A stretch of 64,000 nucleotides of DNA, from the NCBI RefSeq assembly GCF_020171725.1, contig NZ_JAIVAJ010000007.1:124001-188000 (forward strand), given 5' to 3'. The stretch is from Halobacillus litoralis. Lineage in GTDB: Bacteria > Bacillota > Bacilli > Bacillales > Halobacillaceae. Positions within the stretch are counted from its first letter, which is position 1. Every line of letters begins with the position of its first letter. Positions 17,322 to 24,516 of the stretch are shown here, piece by piece. A model generated the notes under the pieces. It was not told the origin of the DNA, ran no database searches, and saw only the letters and a program-made list of their open reading frames with translations. The position numbers and the translations under genes are program-made.

Positions 17322-17747
17322 TTACCATTTGAAGATGACGACGCCTGACACGATCATTACGAGCCCGATGATTTGGTGGGTCTGGATCCGCTGCTTCACT
17401 TCTCCGAACCAGCCTCTGCATTCGACTAAGAACGCTAGTCCCAACTGGGCCACAAGTAAGATTGAAATCGCTGCGGCTGGTCCAAGCAGCTGAATCGCTG
17501 TCAGCTCAGAGAATACGACCGGCACACCAAAAGATCCTCCAACATAGTAAAAGGGATGGACGCGCTTCAACCCCTCTATACTTCCGTCTCGCTTATTCAA
17601 ATAAACCACCAGAGCCAACGAGAAAGCTACGACGTGTACAACGACTGTTGTATGCCACCCGCTTAAAGCTGTGCCCATGTTTGAATTGAAGATTCCCTGC
17701 AAGGTAATGCACAGACCTGCCAGAATCGAAAAAAGTACACCTTTCAT
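17322..17747 (-). CDS. DMT-family half transporter (DUF606/YdcZ), partner subunit
   Basis: This 141-residue protein with about five hydrophobic segments shares the DUF606 layout with the gene at 16122-16607 (LAGLCITLQGIFNSNMG; FYYVGGSFGVPVVF). It is the first gene of the three-gene unit. GGAG lies 9 nt before the ATG. The presence of two diverged copies in one operon argues for an obligate heterodimer with opposite membrane topology; this is inference from known paired small DMT transporters. Confidence 0.82.
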   Translation of the reverse strand: MKGVLFSILAGLCITLQGIFNSNMGTALSGWHTTVVVHVVAFSLALVVYLNKRDGSIEGLKRVHPFYYVGGSFGVPVVFSELTAIQLLGPAAAISILLVAQLGLAFLVECRGWFGEVKQRIQTHQIIGLVMIVSGVVIFKW

Positions 17748-17811
17748 TTCATACGTCTCCTTTACCTGTTCTTCCTCTATCCATTGAAACCCATTTCCAC
17801 TTGTTAGAAAA

Positions 17812-17823
17812 GGACATATGTCC
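17812..17823 (-). promoter_or_regulatory. Candidate operator (12-bp palindrome) upstream of the Crp/DMT operon
   Basis: GGACATATGTCC is a perfect palindrome, flanked by GAAA on both sides, about 65 bp upstream of the first gene. A TATAAA-like -10 lies just before it on the minus strand. Autoregulation by the Crp/Fnr protein of the operon is plausible but unproven. Confidence 0.35.
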
Positions 17824-18002
17824 GAAATGATTCTTTATACTTTGGCAGGGATTCAGCCTATTTTGTCGAATGAAATCTAATATAGAAGGGAATACCCTAA
17901 GCAGGCTTGGTTTGTTAAACTTAAACCATACACTGGATAAGGACGTGTGGAAGCCCGTCACAGTGGGCGTATAGAAGATTTGTCAGGAAAAGGAGAACCC
18001 TT

Positions 18003-18308
18003 ATGAAACTATCTACGATTCTGAAATGGATCACAGGCATATGTGAAGCGTTACTGGCGATCCCAGTAGCAGGCGGTCTTTTCGTACTGAGCAGCGGATG
18101 GGGACCACTATTATTCATGTTCATCATCCACGCCATTACATTAGTGCTGTCCATTCGTGATAACCGATCATTTGCAGGAAGCATTCTCGGTTTGATTACA
18201 AGCGTGATCGCTGTCATCCCGATTCTCGGCTGGATCATGCACACCGTCACAGCCATCGTACTGCTGATTGACGGCGGCCGTTCGACCCGCTTGGACAAAA
18301 CCGCTTAG
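18003..18308 (+). CDS. Small membrane protein, function unknown
   Basis: The 101-residue protein has about three hydrophobic segments (ICEALLAIPVAGGLFVL; GPLLFMFIIHAITLVLSI; ILGLITSVIAVIPILGWIM) and a charged C-terminus. No family motif was recognised. AAAGGAG precedes the ATG by 8 nt. A short gap separates it from a plus-strand gene at 18339, so they may be co-transcribed. Confidence 0.6.
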   Translation: MKLSTILKWITGICEALLAIPVAGGLFVLSSGWGPLLFMFIIHAITLVLSIRDNRSFAGSILGLITSVIAVIPILGWIMHTVTAIVLLIDGGRSTRLDKTA

Positions 18309-18338
18309 AGATCATTATTTTACCAGGGGGAAGCATTT

Positions 18339-18722
18339 ATGTTTACAGTCATTTGTTTTTTTCGCGTGAAAGATTCCCAGTTGGATTCTTTCTTGAAAAT
18401 GGCACGACAGTCTGGAGAAATACTCGAGTCTCACGGAACCCTTCAACACCACATGTTCTTTTCCCATGAAGCGACAGGTCGACAAGGTTCCATGGGCATG
18501 CTGAACTTGATTGAAGTGGAGGAAGACGAAGAGCTGTTGCTTGGTCAGACTTTGTTCAAAGATGAACAACATTACCATGAAGTGATGGCCTCGATCGGCT
18601 TCAATGATATTATCCACTATTTGAGCAACCATATTAAAGACATTGTGGAAATGAACAAAGTCGTCACCTCCACCTTCAACACCGAAAAACCCGAAACCCC
18701 AATCTCAGAGCAGCTAAATTAA
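18339..18722 (+). CDS. Hypothetical protein, possible dimeric alpha/beta-barrel
   Basis: The 127-residue protein opens MFTVICFFRVKDSQLDSFL, which recalls antibiotic-biosynthesis-monooxygenase-like small ferredoxin-fold proteins, but no catalytic signature is evident. It is cytoplasmic. AGGGGG precedes the ATG. It lies 15 bp upstream of panE and is probably expressed with it. Confidence 0.55.
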   Translation: MFTVICFFRVKDSQLDSFLKMARQSGEILESHGTLQHHMFFSHEATGRQGSMGMLNLIEVEEDEELLLGQTLFKDEQHYHEVMASIGFNDIIHYLSNHIKDIVEMNKVVTSTFNTEKPETPISEQLN

Positions 18723-18737
18723 AAGGAGGAGTCATGG

Positions 18738-19658
18738 ATGAAGATTGTTGTATTAGGAGCAGGTGCACTAGGTGCGTACTTTGGAGCCCGATGGCAGCAG
18801 GCAGGGCATGAAGTCATCAATTTAGTTCGGGACGGCCGTGCGGAGCAGTTGGAGAAGAACGGCCTCCAGTTACATAGCGCAATGGGAGACTATACGGTCG
18901 ATGAACTGACCATCGCCACAAGCCCCGAGCAAATTGTGGAACCGGACCTCGTCTTTCTTGCCGTAAAAGGATACCACCTGCACGGAACGTTGGACTGGCT
19001 GAAAGCACTCGTTCAGAAAGGGGCTAAGGTCTATCCGGTTCTGAACGGAATGGAGCACATCTCTATTTTGCAGAAGGAGCTTGGAGAAGAAGCAGTCATG
19101 GGCGGGTTATCGTACATTATCGCAACGCTTGATGAGAATGGACACGTCGTTCACACCAGCAAGTTTCACGACCTTGTATTCGGACCTCTCCACCCTTCTC
19201 AGCAGGGTATCTGCGAGGAGTTAGCGCTGGCATGTAATCAAGCGAACATGAACAGTTCACTCAGTCCGAATATTTTAGAGGATATGTGGAAGAAGTACAT
19301 GTTCATCTCTGCCTTTTCCGGCATTACAACGGCGGTCAATCAGCCGATCGGCGTTGTCAGAAGTTTTCCTCAAACCTTCCGAATCGCTGAGCGCGTACTG
19401 GAGGAAATGAAGGATTTGGCCGTAGCCCATAAGATCAGTTTGACCGATGAACATGTCGCTCAAGCCTTTGAGCGTCTGCGCGGGTTCGACCATGAGATGA
19501 CATCCTCCATGCACCAGGATCGCCGCAAAGGGCTGCCGCTCGAGTCCGAACATCTGCACGGTGGAGCGCTCCGTCTGGCTGAAGAAGTTAATCTTTCCAT
19601 GCCTTACACAGAAACGATTCTCGGCATGATTAAACCTTACGAAGCATACGGAAACTAA
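18738..19658 (+). CDS. panE: 2-dehydropantoate 2-reductase (PanE/ApbA family)
   Basis: This 306-residue protein has the NADPH-binding motif GAGALGAYFGA at the N-terminus, the AVKGYHL segment and the C-terminal KYMFISAFSGITTAVNQPIG characteristic of ketopantoate reductases. The enzyme reduces ketopantoate to pantoate in coenzyme A synthesis. AGGAGG lies 8 nt before the ATG. Bacillaceae often carry more than one PanE paralogue, so a different 2-oxoacid substrate is possible. It ends at a strong terminator. Confidence 0.85.
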   Translation: MKIVVLGAGALGAYFGARWQQAGHEVINLVRDGRAEQLEKNGLQLHSAMGDYTVDELTIATSPEQIVEPDLVFLAVKGYHLHGTLDWLKALVQKGAKVYPVLNGMEHISILQKELGEEAVMGGLSYIIATLDENGHVVHTSKFHDLVFGPLHPSQQGICEELALACNQANMNSSLSPNILEDMWKKYMFISAFSGITTAVNQPIGVVRSFPQTFRIAERVLEEMKDLAVAHKISLTDEHVAQAFERLRGFDHEMTSSMHQDRRKGLPLESEHLHGGALRLAEEVNLSMPYTETILGMIKPYEAYGN

Positions 19659-19659
19659 T

Positions 19660-19694
19660 AAAAGGAGCGCTACTGTAACGGTAGCGCTCCTTTT
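19660..19694 (+). terminator. Terminator of panE
   Basis: The 14-bp perfect stem AAAAGGAGCGCTAC/GTAGCGCTCCTTTT has a 7-nt loop. Confidence 0.85.
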
Positions 19695-19697
19695 CAG

Positions 19698-20030
19698 ACT
19701 GTTGAACAAGTATGGAGAACGGTTCTGTTACAAATGGGGAAAACAGCGGGATGGAAGTAGTGGAAACAGAACCGAGCTTATATATGTAAGGCTGGACGTT
19801 ATCCCCTGATATCATTTATCGCCTTTTTTAGATGATAGCATAAGAGGTTCCGTCTCCACTTCATAAAGGTTTTGGCGAAATGGCGAGACCTATGGGAGCA
19901 GAGTACAGATGAGACCCCACAGCGACCGAAGGGAGCAAGGAGACTCGGGGCGTAGCCCATGGAAAGCGAGTTGTTTCGCCAAAGCCGCTCCTCAAGCTTT
20001 ATAAGAACCGACAGGACTTTCTCGACAACC
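19698..20030 (+). repeat. Composite MITE-like dispersed repeat, copy 1
   Basis: This non-coding element of about 333 bp fills the gap between panE and the peptidase gene. It starts TGTTGAACAAGTATGGAG and ends GACTTTCTCGACAACC, imperfect inverted ends. The left part carries GGTTCTGTTACAAATGGGG and AACAGAACCGAGC. The right part carries a hairpin module at about 19870-19985 whose arms are TTTGGCGAAA and TTTCGCCAAA. Copies 2 (43030-43342, opposite orientation) and 3 (57888-58212) share the same blocks. No open reading frame in it looks genuine. Confidence 0.8.
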
Positions 20031-20035
20031 TAAAA

Positions 20036-20063
20036 AAGCCACGCTGAGCTTTCAGCATGGCTT
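20036..20063 (-). terminator. Terminator of the M15 peptidase gene
   Basis: On the minus strand AAGCCATGCTGA pairs with TCAGCGTGGCTT (one G-U/mismatch position) and is followed by T6. The stem includes the stop codon. Confidence 0.75.
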
Positions 20064-20652
20064 ATTCATCGGCATATTCACTTATTTGAGGACGTTCGCC
20101 TCTTTTCAAATCACGAATGGTTAAACCAAAGTCCATTTGAAGGTGCGGATAGTCTTTGAAGTTCGTCCAGTCTCCGCCCCACTCAAACCCCATATCTTTC
20201 GCGATTCTTGCGACTTCGAGCCAATCGGCTTTTCCATTTCCATTATCATCCCGCTGTGTATCCCACACAACGTCGCCACCCTCCGTCCTTAAAGCAAAAT
20301 CAATGGCAAGTCCGTAATTGTGGTACGACTCCCCCGCTTTCGCATAGGTGACGATATTTCCTTCTGTCGATCTGCCCTGGGCATACAATTTTTTCTGTCT
20401 CTCTTCCGTTCGATGTCCTTCCGTGATGACGACATCGATGCCCTTCTGCTCTGCTTGAGCGACAAGGTCATCTTTATATTTTTCCACCAACGGATGAAGC
20501 ATCGTCGGCAGGGGCGTTTCTTCTGAGTTCTCTGTATTCGTTTGAACGACGGGTGCAGGGTTCGGGTCTATTCTGGGGAACATGAATAATAGAAGCAAGG
20601 CTACACAGCCGATAAATACGGCGAATGCTACAATGTTCGAGAGAATCCTCAC
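20062..20652 (-). CDS. M15-family peptidoglycan endopeptidase/carboxypeptidase (CwlK/VanY-like)
   Basis: An N-terminal membrane segment (about residues 7-26) and Asn/Glu/Thr linker precede an M15 peptidase domain. The zinc ligands are visible in SYHNYGLAIDF (His, Asp) and YPHLQM (His), with the GGDWTNFKD segment typical of CwlK L-Ala-D-Glu endopeptidases. It would trim peptide stems of peptidoglycan outside the membrane. The start is GTG at 20652 with AAAGG 9 nt upstream; the GTG two codons earlier is too close. Confidence 0.85.
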   Translation of the reverse strand: MRILSNIVAFAVFIGCVALLLLFMFPRIDPNPAPVVQTNTENSEETPLPTMLHPLVEKYKDDLVAQAEQKGIDVVITEGHRTEERQKKLYAQGRSTEGNIVTYAKAGESYHNYGLAIDFALRTEGGDVVWDTQRDDNGNGKADWLEVARIAKDMGFEWGGDWTNFKDYPHLQMDFGLTIRDLKRGERPQISEYADE

Positions 20653-20783
20653 GCACACAGTCCTTTCTATGATGTAGTCTCTATGATTAAGAATACCATA
20701 TAAAAAGATTGATAGAAATTGTTGTGACTGAAAAATCCATCCTATAAAATGTAAAATATACCAACAAAAACTGAGGCGATTCT

Positions 20784-21527
20784 ATGAAATCTATTTATAT
20801 TCTATTATCAAACACCGGTTCTTTACCGACCAGAGCCATAAAAGCTGTCACATCCGCTCCTTATAACCATGCATCCCTTGCGCTTGACCAAGACATGAAA
20901 CGCATCTACAGTTTCGGCAGGCGCAGACCGACCAATCCTTTCTGGGGAGGCTTTGTAGAGGAGGATTTTGTCCAGGGTACGTTCAGCTGGTACCCGTACA
21001 GTACGTGTGCTGTCTATGAATTGAGGGTAACAAGACGCACGTATCAAAAGCTCGAGAGAATCATCAAGGCTTTCAGCCGTAATTACAAAACCCTTTTCTA
21101 CAACTATATCGGCCTTCTCGGCGTCCCTGTGAATCAGCCGATCGATGTGCCGGCAAGCTATTTCTGTTCTCAATTCGTTGCAGAGGTGTTGAACCGGAGC
21201 GGGGTTCGTCTATTCGAAAAAAACAGCGCCCTCGTCACACCCGATGACTTCAGGCGACACGAAGATTTAGTGATGATTTATGAAGGGCCTCTATACGAGT
21301 ATCCTTTCCTTCATTCTTACTCGTGGTATCAGCCGAAAAAATACCGTTCCTTCCCTTTCCGAAAATATATGAAGCAGCAAGTGAAGTCTGAGGTGCTGGG
21401 GATTTATGAAGAAGAGGGACGAACGTACCAATTCAGAGACGGATTTGTAAAACCTAAGAAAATTCTCATATCCAATAAAATCCACCGGTTGAAGAGTCTA
21501 TTCCACTCTGTCAGAAAGGCAGAGTGA
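20784..21527 (+). CDS. Permuted papain-fold (YiiX/NlpC-P60-like) protein
   Basis: The catalytic-type His lies in YNHASLAL (about residue 29) and the Cys in SYFCSQFVAEVLN (about residue 129), the circularly permuted order of YiiX/YebB-type papain-like hydrolases. There is no signal peptide or membrane segment, so a cytoplasmic amidase or thioesterase-like role is likely. The C-terminal 60 residues are basic. GAGGCG precedes the ATG. Function is unknown. Confidence 0.72.
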   Translation: MKSIYILLSNTGSLPTRAIKAVTSAPYNHASLALDQDMKRIYSFGRRRPTNPFWGGFVEEDFVQGTFSWYPYSTCAVYELRVTRRTYQKLERIIKAFSRNYKTLFYNYIGLLGVPVNQPIDVPASYFCSQFVAEVLNRSGVRLFEKNSALVTPDDFRRHEDLVMIYEGPLYEYPFLHSYSWYQPKKYRSFPFRKYMKQQVKSEVLGIYEEEGRTYQFRDGFVKPKKILISNKIHRLKSLFHSVRKAE

Positions 21528-21569
21528 CGAAGGACTGTGGTAAGGACTCCTACTCTCTTCCTATCAGCA

Positions 21570-21578
21570 TGATATAAT
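21570..21578 (+). promoter_or_regulatory. Extended -10 promoter of the channel-like gene
   Basis: TGATATAAT is a perfect extended -10 (TG-N-TATAAT) about 35 bp before the GTG start. No clear -35 is seen, as is common for this class. Confidence 0.55.
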
Positions 21579-21611
21579 AGGAATAGATTAAGAGAATTGG
21601 AGTGGCACCTA

Positions 21612-22244
21612 GTGAGACGCTTTCGACAAAAACCGACCCGAACGATCTATGAAATCCTGATGATTGTACTTGCAGGATTCTCTGTCGCAACGATATGGAA
21701 ACAAACTGGATACAACAGCTACATCGTCTGGGGAACCTGGTCGATCTTTTTCCTCGACTTCCTATACCGTCTTTTCCAAAGCGAAAGCAAGTGGGAATTC
21801 GTGAAGAAGAATCCCTTTATCGTCATCGCAGCCATTCCGCTTGATGCCGTCTTTCAATTCGCACGTGTCGCACGTATCCTGCACCTCCTGCGATTGAAGT
21901 CGATGACCAAGTACTATACGATGCCGTTCATCCGGTTTTTGAAAAAACAGCACCTCCTCCTCGTATCCGGCATAACATTCGGGCTTGTCTTCCTATTGAT
22001 CATTCCTTTACATCTTGCGGAGACCGAATTGGAATCCTACGGGGAAGCGTGGATCAGCGCCCTCCTCTCTCTGACGTTTTTCGGACGGAGTGGATTCGAG
22101 CCTGAAACAGCGGTCGGACAGGTCATCATCGTCCTTTTCACCATCCTCGGTGTCATTCTGCACGGACTCATCCTCAGCACAGCTGTCGATTACCTCCTTC
22201 AGTCATCCATCGCTGAAAGAATGAAGCAGCGTTTGAATCGTTGA
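21612..22244 (+). CDS. Potassium-channel-like membrane protein with degenerate pore loop
   Basis: The protein of 210 residues has an Arg/Lys-rich N-terminus, voltage-sensor-like helices including RVARILHLLRLKSM, and a two-helix pore module at the C-terminus (LLVSGITFGLVFLLIIPL and VIIVLFTILGVILHGLIL). Between them, where potassium channels have TVGYGD, the sequence reads TFFGRSGFEP, so the selectivity filter is altered. GTG at 21612 is chosen because TTGGAG lies 9 nt upstream; the open frame begins with TTG at 21597. It may be a channel of different selectivity or a non-conducting sensor. Confidence 0.7.
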   Translation: MRRFRQKPTRTIYEILMIVLAGFSVATIWKQTGYNSYIVWGTWSIFFLDFLYRLFQSESKWEFVKKNPFIVIAAIPLDAVFQFARVARILHLLRLKSMTKYYTMPFIRFLKKQHLLLVSGITFGLVFLLIIPLHLAETELESYGEAWISALLSLTFFGRSGFEPETAVGQVIIVLFTILGVILHGLILSTAVDYLLQSSIAERMKQRLNR

Positions 22245-22275
22245 ACCCTTTTCCACATCGGAAAAGGGTTTTTTT
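22244..22275 (+). terminator. Terminator of the channel-like gene
   Basis: The 11-bp stem AACCCTTTTCC/GGAAAAGGGTT is followed by T6 or more. Confidence 0.88.
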
Positions 22276-22349
22276 CTGCAAATTCATGTGTTTAAGATGC
22301 ATTAAAAAAAGGAATATTTCTCCTGTACGTATGACAGGGAGGTGCATCG

Positions 22350-22526
22350 ATGAGTAACGAAAAGAAGAAGCGAGAAGACTTTGAAGAAAAGTTAAAGAAA
22401 GAAAAGTTACAAGATGGCATGCCTGACGCAGAAATTCGTAAGGAAGAAAAAGAACAGAAAGATGGTACCCATTCGAAAAATGACTCGTTGACTGAACAGC
22501 AGTATGACGAAGACCTACGACCATAG
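22350..22526 (+). CDS. Small highly charged protein (58 aa), function unknown
   Basis: An ATG with GGGAGGT 7 nt upstream opens a 58-codon frame starting MSNEKKKREDFEEKL and ending EQQYDEDLRP. The product is almost entirely Lys, Glu, Asp and Gln and has no hydrophobic segment. Codon use and the ribosome-binding site support a real gene. The stop lies 12 bp before the quinone reductase gene, so they may form a unit. No family was recognised. Confidence 0.65.
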   Translation: MSNEKKKREDFEEKLKKEKLQDGMPDAEIRKEEKEQKDGTHSKNDSLTEQQYDEDLRP

Positions 22527-22538
22527 TGAGGTGATAAG

Positions 22539-23531
22539 ATGACAACTTTTCAAGCCTATCGAATCGATAAAAATGAGGGTCAGCAGCAAGCCGGAATCGA
22601 AACGTTATCCTTTAAAGACCTTCCAGAAGGCGACGTCCTGATCAAAGTCCATTACTCAAGTGTCAATTTTAAAGATGGAATCGTTTCACAGCCGGATAAC
22701 CCGATGGTGAAGGAATACCCGATTGTTCCCGGGATTGACCTTGCGGGTGAAGTCGTGGAGTCCGATCATGATTCTTTCAAAAAGGGAGATCGCGTTATTG
22801 CGACAAGCTATGAAATCGGAGTCAATCACCACGGCGGCTTCAGTGAGTACGCAAGAATGCCAGCTGAGTGGGTCGTACCTTTACCTGATGGTCTGACCCT
22901 TGAAGAATCGATGATTTACGGCACAGCCGGTTTCACAGCAGGATTATCCATTCATCGTTTAGAACAGAACGGGCTGAAGCCGGAGGATGGTCCTGTCCTC
23001 GTTACAGGAGCGTCAGGCGGAGTCGGAAGTATGGCCGTCGCTATGCTGGCCAAGAGAGGTTACCACGTTGAAGCGAGCACCGGAAGCGCAGAACACACCG
23101 AATTCTTAAAACGGTTAGGAGCGGAGAGCGTCATTTCACGCGAAGATGTATATGACGGGAATCTGAAACCGGTAAAAAGTGCGCGCTGGGCTTCCGCAGT
23201 CGACCCAGTAGGCGGTGAACAGCTTGCCTCTGTCCTGAGTCAACTTCAGTACAATGGTGCAGCCGCCGTCAGTGGACTGACAGGCGGAACAAACATACCT
23301 ACACAGGTTTATCCGTTCATATTGCGGGGAATCAGTCTGATAGGCATCGATTCCGTGCAGTTTCCAATGGATGAGCGGAAGAAAGTGTGGCATCGACTTG
23401 CCAACGACCTGAAGACGAAGGAACTATTCGATGACATAAAAGTCGTCATTGGCTTAGAGGAATTACCGGAAACCCTGAATCAGATTCTTGCCGGACAAAC
23501 GCGGGGAAGAACGATTGTGAAATTTGGATAA
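22539..23531 (+). CDS. YhdH/YhfP-family NADPH oxidoreductase (acrylyl-CoA reductase type)
   Basis: This 330-residue zinc-free medium-chain dehydrogenase/reductase has YSSVNFKDG, PGIDLAGEV and VTGASGGVGSMAV (NADPH-binding AxxGxxG) motifs. It fits the YhdH/YhfP/AcuI group; AcuI reduces acryloyl-CoA to propionyl-CoA, and YhfP is described as a putative quinone oxidoreductase. The substrate here is not determined. It is cytoplasmic and stands beside a small charged protein gene. Confidence 0.88.
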   Translation: MTTFQAYRIDKNEGQQQAGIETLSFKDLPEGDVLIKVHYSSVNFKDGIVSQPDNPMVKEYPIVPGIDLAGEVVESDHDSFKKGDRVIATSYEIGVNHHGGFSEYARMPAEWVVPLPDGLTLEESMIYGTAGFTAGLSIHRLEQNGLKPEDGPVLVTGASGGVGSMAVAMLAKRGYHVEASTGSAEHTEFLKRLGAESVISREDVYDGNLKPVKSARWASAVDPVGGEQLASVLSQLQYNGAAAVSGLTGGTNIPTQVYPFILRGISLIGIDSVQFPMDERKKVWHRLANDLKTKELFDDIKVVIGLEELPETLNQILAGQTRGRTIVKFG

Positions 23532-23544
23532 GCAGGATGAAACC

Positions 23545-23573
23545 TTGACTCACTAACACTTTTGGGATATAAT
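23545..23573 (+). promoter_or_regulatory. Near-consensus sigma-A promoter of the orphan RNA
   Basis: TTGACT (23545-23550) and a perfect TATAAT (23568-23573) are separated by exactly 17 bp. It is the strongest promoter seen in the window, and no convincing coding region follows before the terminator at 23905-23941. Confidence 0.85.
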
Positions 23574-23579
23574 TAGTTA

Positions 23580-23941
23580 TTGTGCCTTTTAGAAGGTAAT
23601 CGGAAAAGAAAAGAGTGATTGTATGAGACTGGCATTCTGCTACGTTTTGATACAACTTAATCACACTGGATCAGCTTCGGAGCTGTAAGGATGCAATAGA
23701 GGTAGGGATTGCGTCGTTTAAGTTGATAAAACTACCATGTAGAAGTTTAATGAACCGCGGCAAAATGGGGATCAGAACCCCCACTTGATAAAGAAACAAG
23801 TGTTTCCGACGAATATAACCCTTCTCTTGTTCATAGGGTTGCGCAAGAGAACAGTGGAACAGAAGGCACGAATATGAACCACATACAGTGAGACAACCCT
23901 TCATAAAAAGCGAGTTGGACGATTAGTCCGACTCGCTTTTT
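23580..23941 (+). ncRNA. Orphan structured RNA of about 360 nt, family unknown
   Basis: A consensus promoter and a strong terminator bracket about 360 nt without a plausible gene. Many local hairpins can be drawn: CAGCU-UCGG-AGCUG (about 23672-23685), GCAAU/AUUGC, GGGG/CCCC in GGGGATCAGAACCCC, CACTTG/CAAGTG, and TTCTCTTG/CAAGAGAA near 23822-23855. AACCC before that last stem can pair with GGGTT in its loop, a potential pseudoknot. The 5-prime TTGTGCC can pair with GGCACGA near the 3-prime end. It lacks the hallmarks of tmRNA, RNase P RNA and SRP RNA. A trans-acting or scaffold RNA is the best guess. Confidence 0.65.
23905..23941 (+). terminator. Terminator of the orphan RNA
   Basis: A 16-bp stem with one G-U pair (AAAAAGCGAGTTGGAC/GTCCGACTCGCTTTTT) has a 5-nt loop and ends in T5. 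Confidence 0.92.
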
Positions 23942-24013
23942 CAATGGATCAGACGTTTAGGCTCCCTTCATCATGGTAATATAAGTCTTAGAAGCAATAG
24001 AGGAGGAACCTGT

Positions 24014-24412
24014 ATGTCCCGTTACTTACAACGCATCGAACCTGAAGAGGTCCGATTTTTACTAGACTTTACCGAACTTGAGAAATTGGTCGTCGAGATG
24101 CTCGGAGAGGCGAAAGACCTGGTCACCATCGAGATCAGTTACGATCAGATGGAAGACTTTACGGGTGCTGAAATCATCCGTCCTATGGTCAAGCTTCGAG
24201 AAATCAGCAAATTGAACGAGGAACAGCGCCACCTCATTCTAAATTCCGGCTTCTCTATTGACCGCGAACCCTTTGATAATGGTGACTATGCCATGGAGGA
24301 AATCTTCGGTCCGGAATACACGATCGCAAGCGCAACAAACGACGCTGATGGCCCGTTCTTCACCATTGAAATGCCATACCGCTTCTACGTTGAAGAAAAA
24401 GAGCAGCATTAA
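24014..24412 (+). CDS. Hypothetical cytoplasmic protein (132 aa)
   Basis: The protein is acidic (many Glu/Asp), with no membrane segment or recognised motif. It opens MSRYLQRIEPEEVRFLLDF and ends in FYVEEKEQH. AGGAGG precedes the ATG by 8 nt and a terminator follows directly, so it is a self-contained gene. No function can be offered. Confidence 0.6.
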   Translation: MSRYLQRIEPEEVRFLLDFTELEKLVVEMLGEAKDLVTIEISYDQMEDFTGAEIIRPMVKLREISKLNEEQRHLILNSGFSIDREPFDNGDYAMEEIFGPEYTIASATNDADGPFFTIEMPYRFYVEEKEQH

Positions 24413-24415
24413 CCA

Positions 24416-24443
24416 AAAGCCCAGACTACTGCCTGGGCTTTTT
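24416..24443 (+). terminator. Terminator of the hypothetical gene at 24014
   Basis: The stem AAAGCCCAG/CTGGGCTTT is followed by T-rich sequence. Confidence 0.82.
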
Positions 24444-24447
24444 ATTT

Positions 24448-24464
24448 TTGACATTTGCCTGACA
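24448..24464 (+). promoter_or_regulatory. Candidate response-regulator direct repeat (TTGACA-N5-CTGACA)
   Basis: Two six-base repeats with an 11-bp period match the spacing used by OmpR/PhoB-family regulators. It lies about 55 bp upstream of the His-rich secreted protein, which in turn precedes an OmpR-type regulator gene. The first repeat also resembles a -35 element. The link is inferential. Confidence 0.35.
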
Positions 24465-24516
24465 CATTTCCTTTGTAAGATACAAATGTACCAACCAATA
24501 ACAGGAGGTCATGCAA

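Noticed and set aside
19698..20030. Insertion sequence with transposase
   Set aside because: No transposase motif or long open frame is present in any of the three copies; only a non-autonomous element can be supported.
23671..23904. 77-codon minus-strand frame opposite the orphan RNA
   Set aside because: There is no ribosome-binding site, no recognisable product, and it runs against the strong plus-strand promoter and terminator.
23580..23941. Considered tmRNA, RNase P RNA, SRP RNA or a metabolite riboswitch for the orphan RNA
   Set aside because: The conserved cores (for example the tmRNA 5-prime GGGGnCGTTACGGnTTCGAC, RNase P GAGGAAAGTCC, S-box, c-di-AMP and M-box cores) are not present, and no gene is attached downstream without an intervening terminator.
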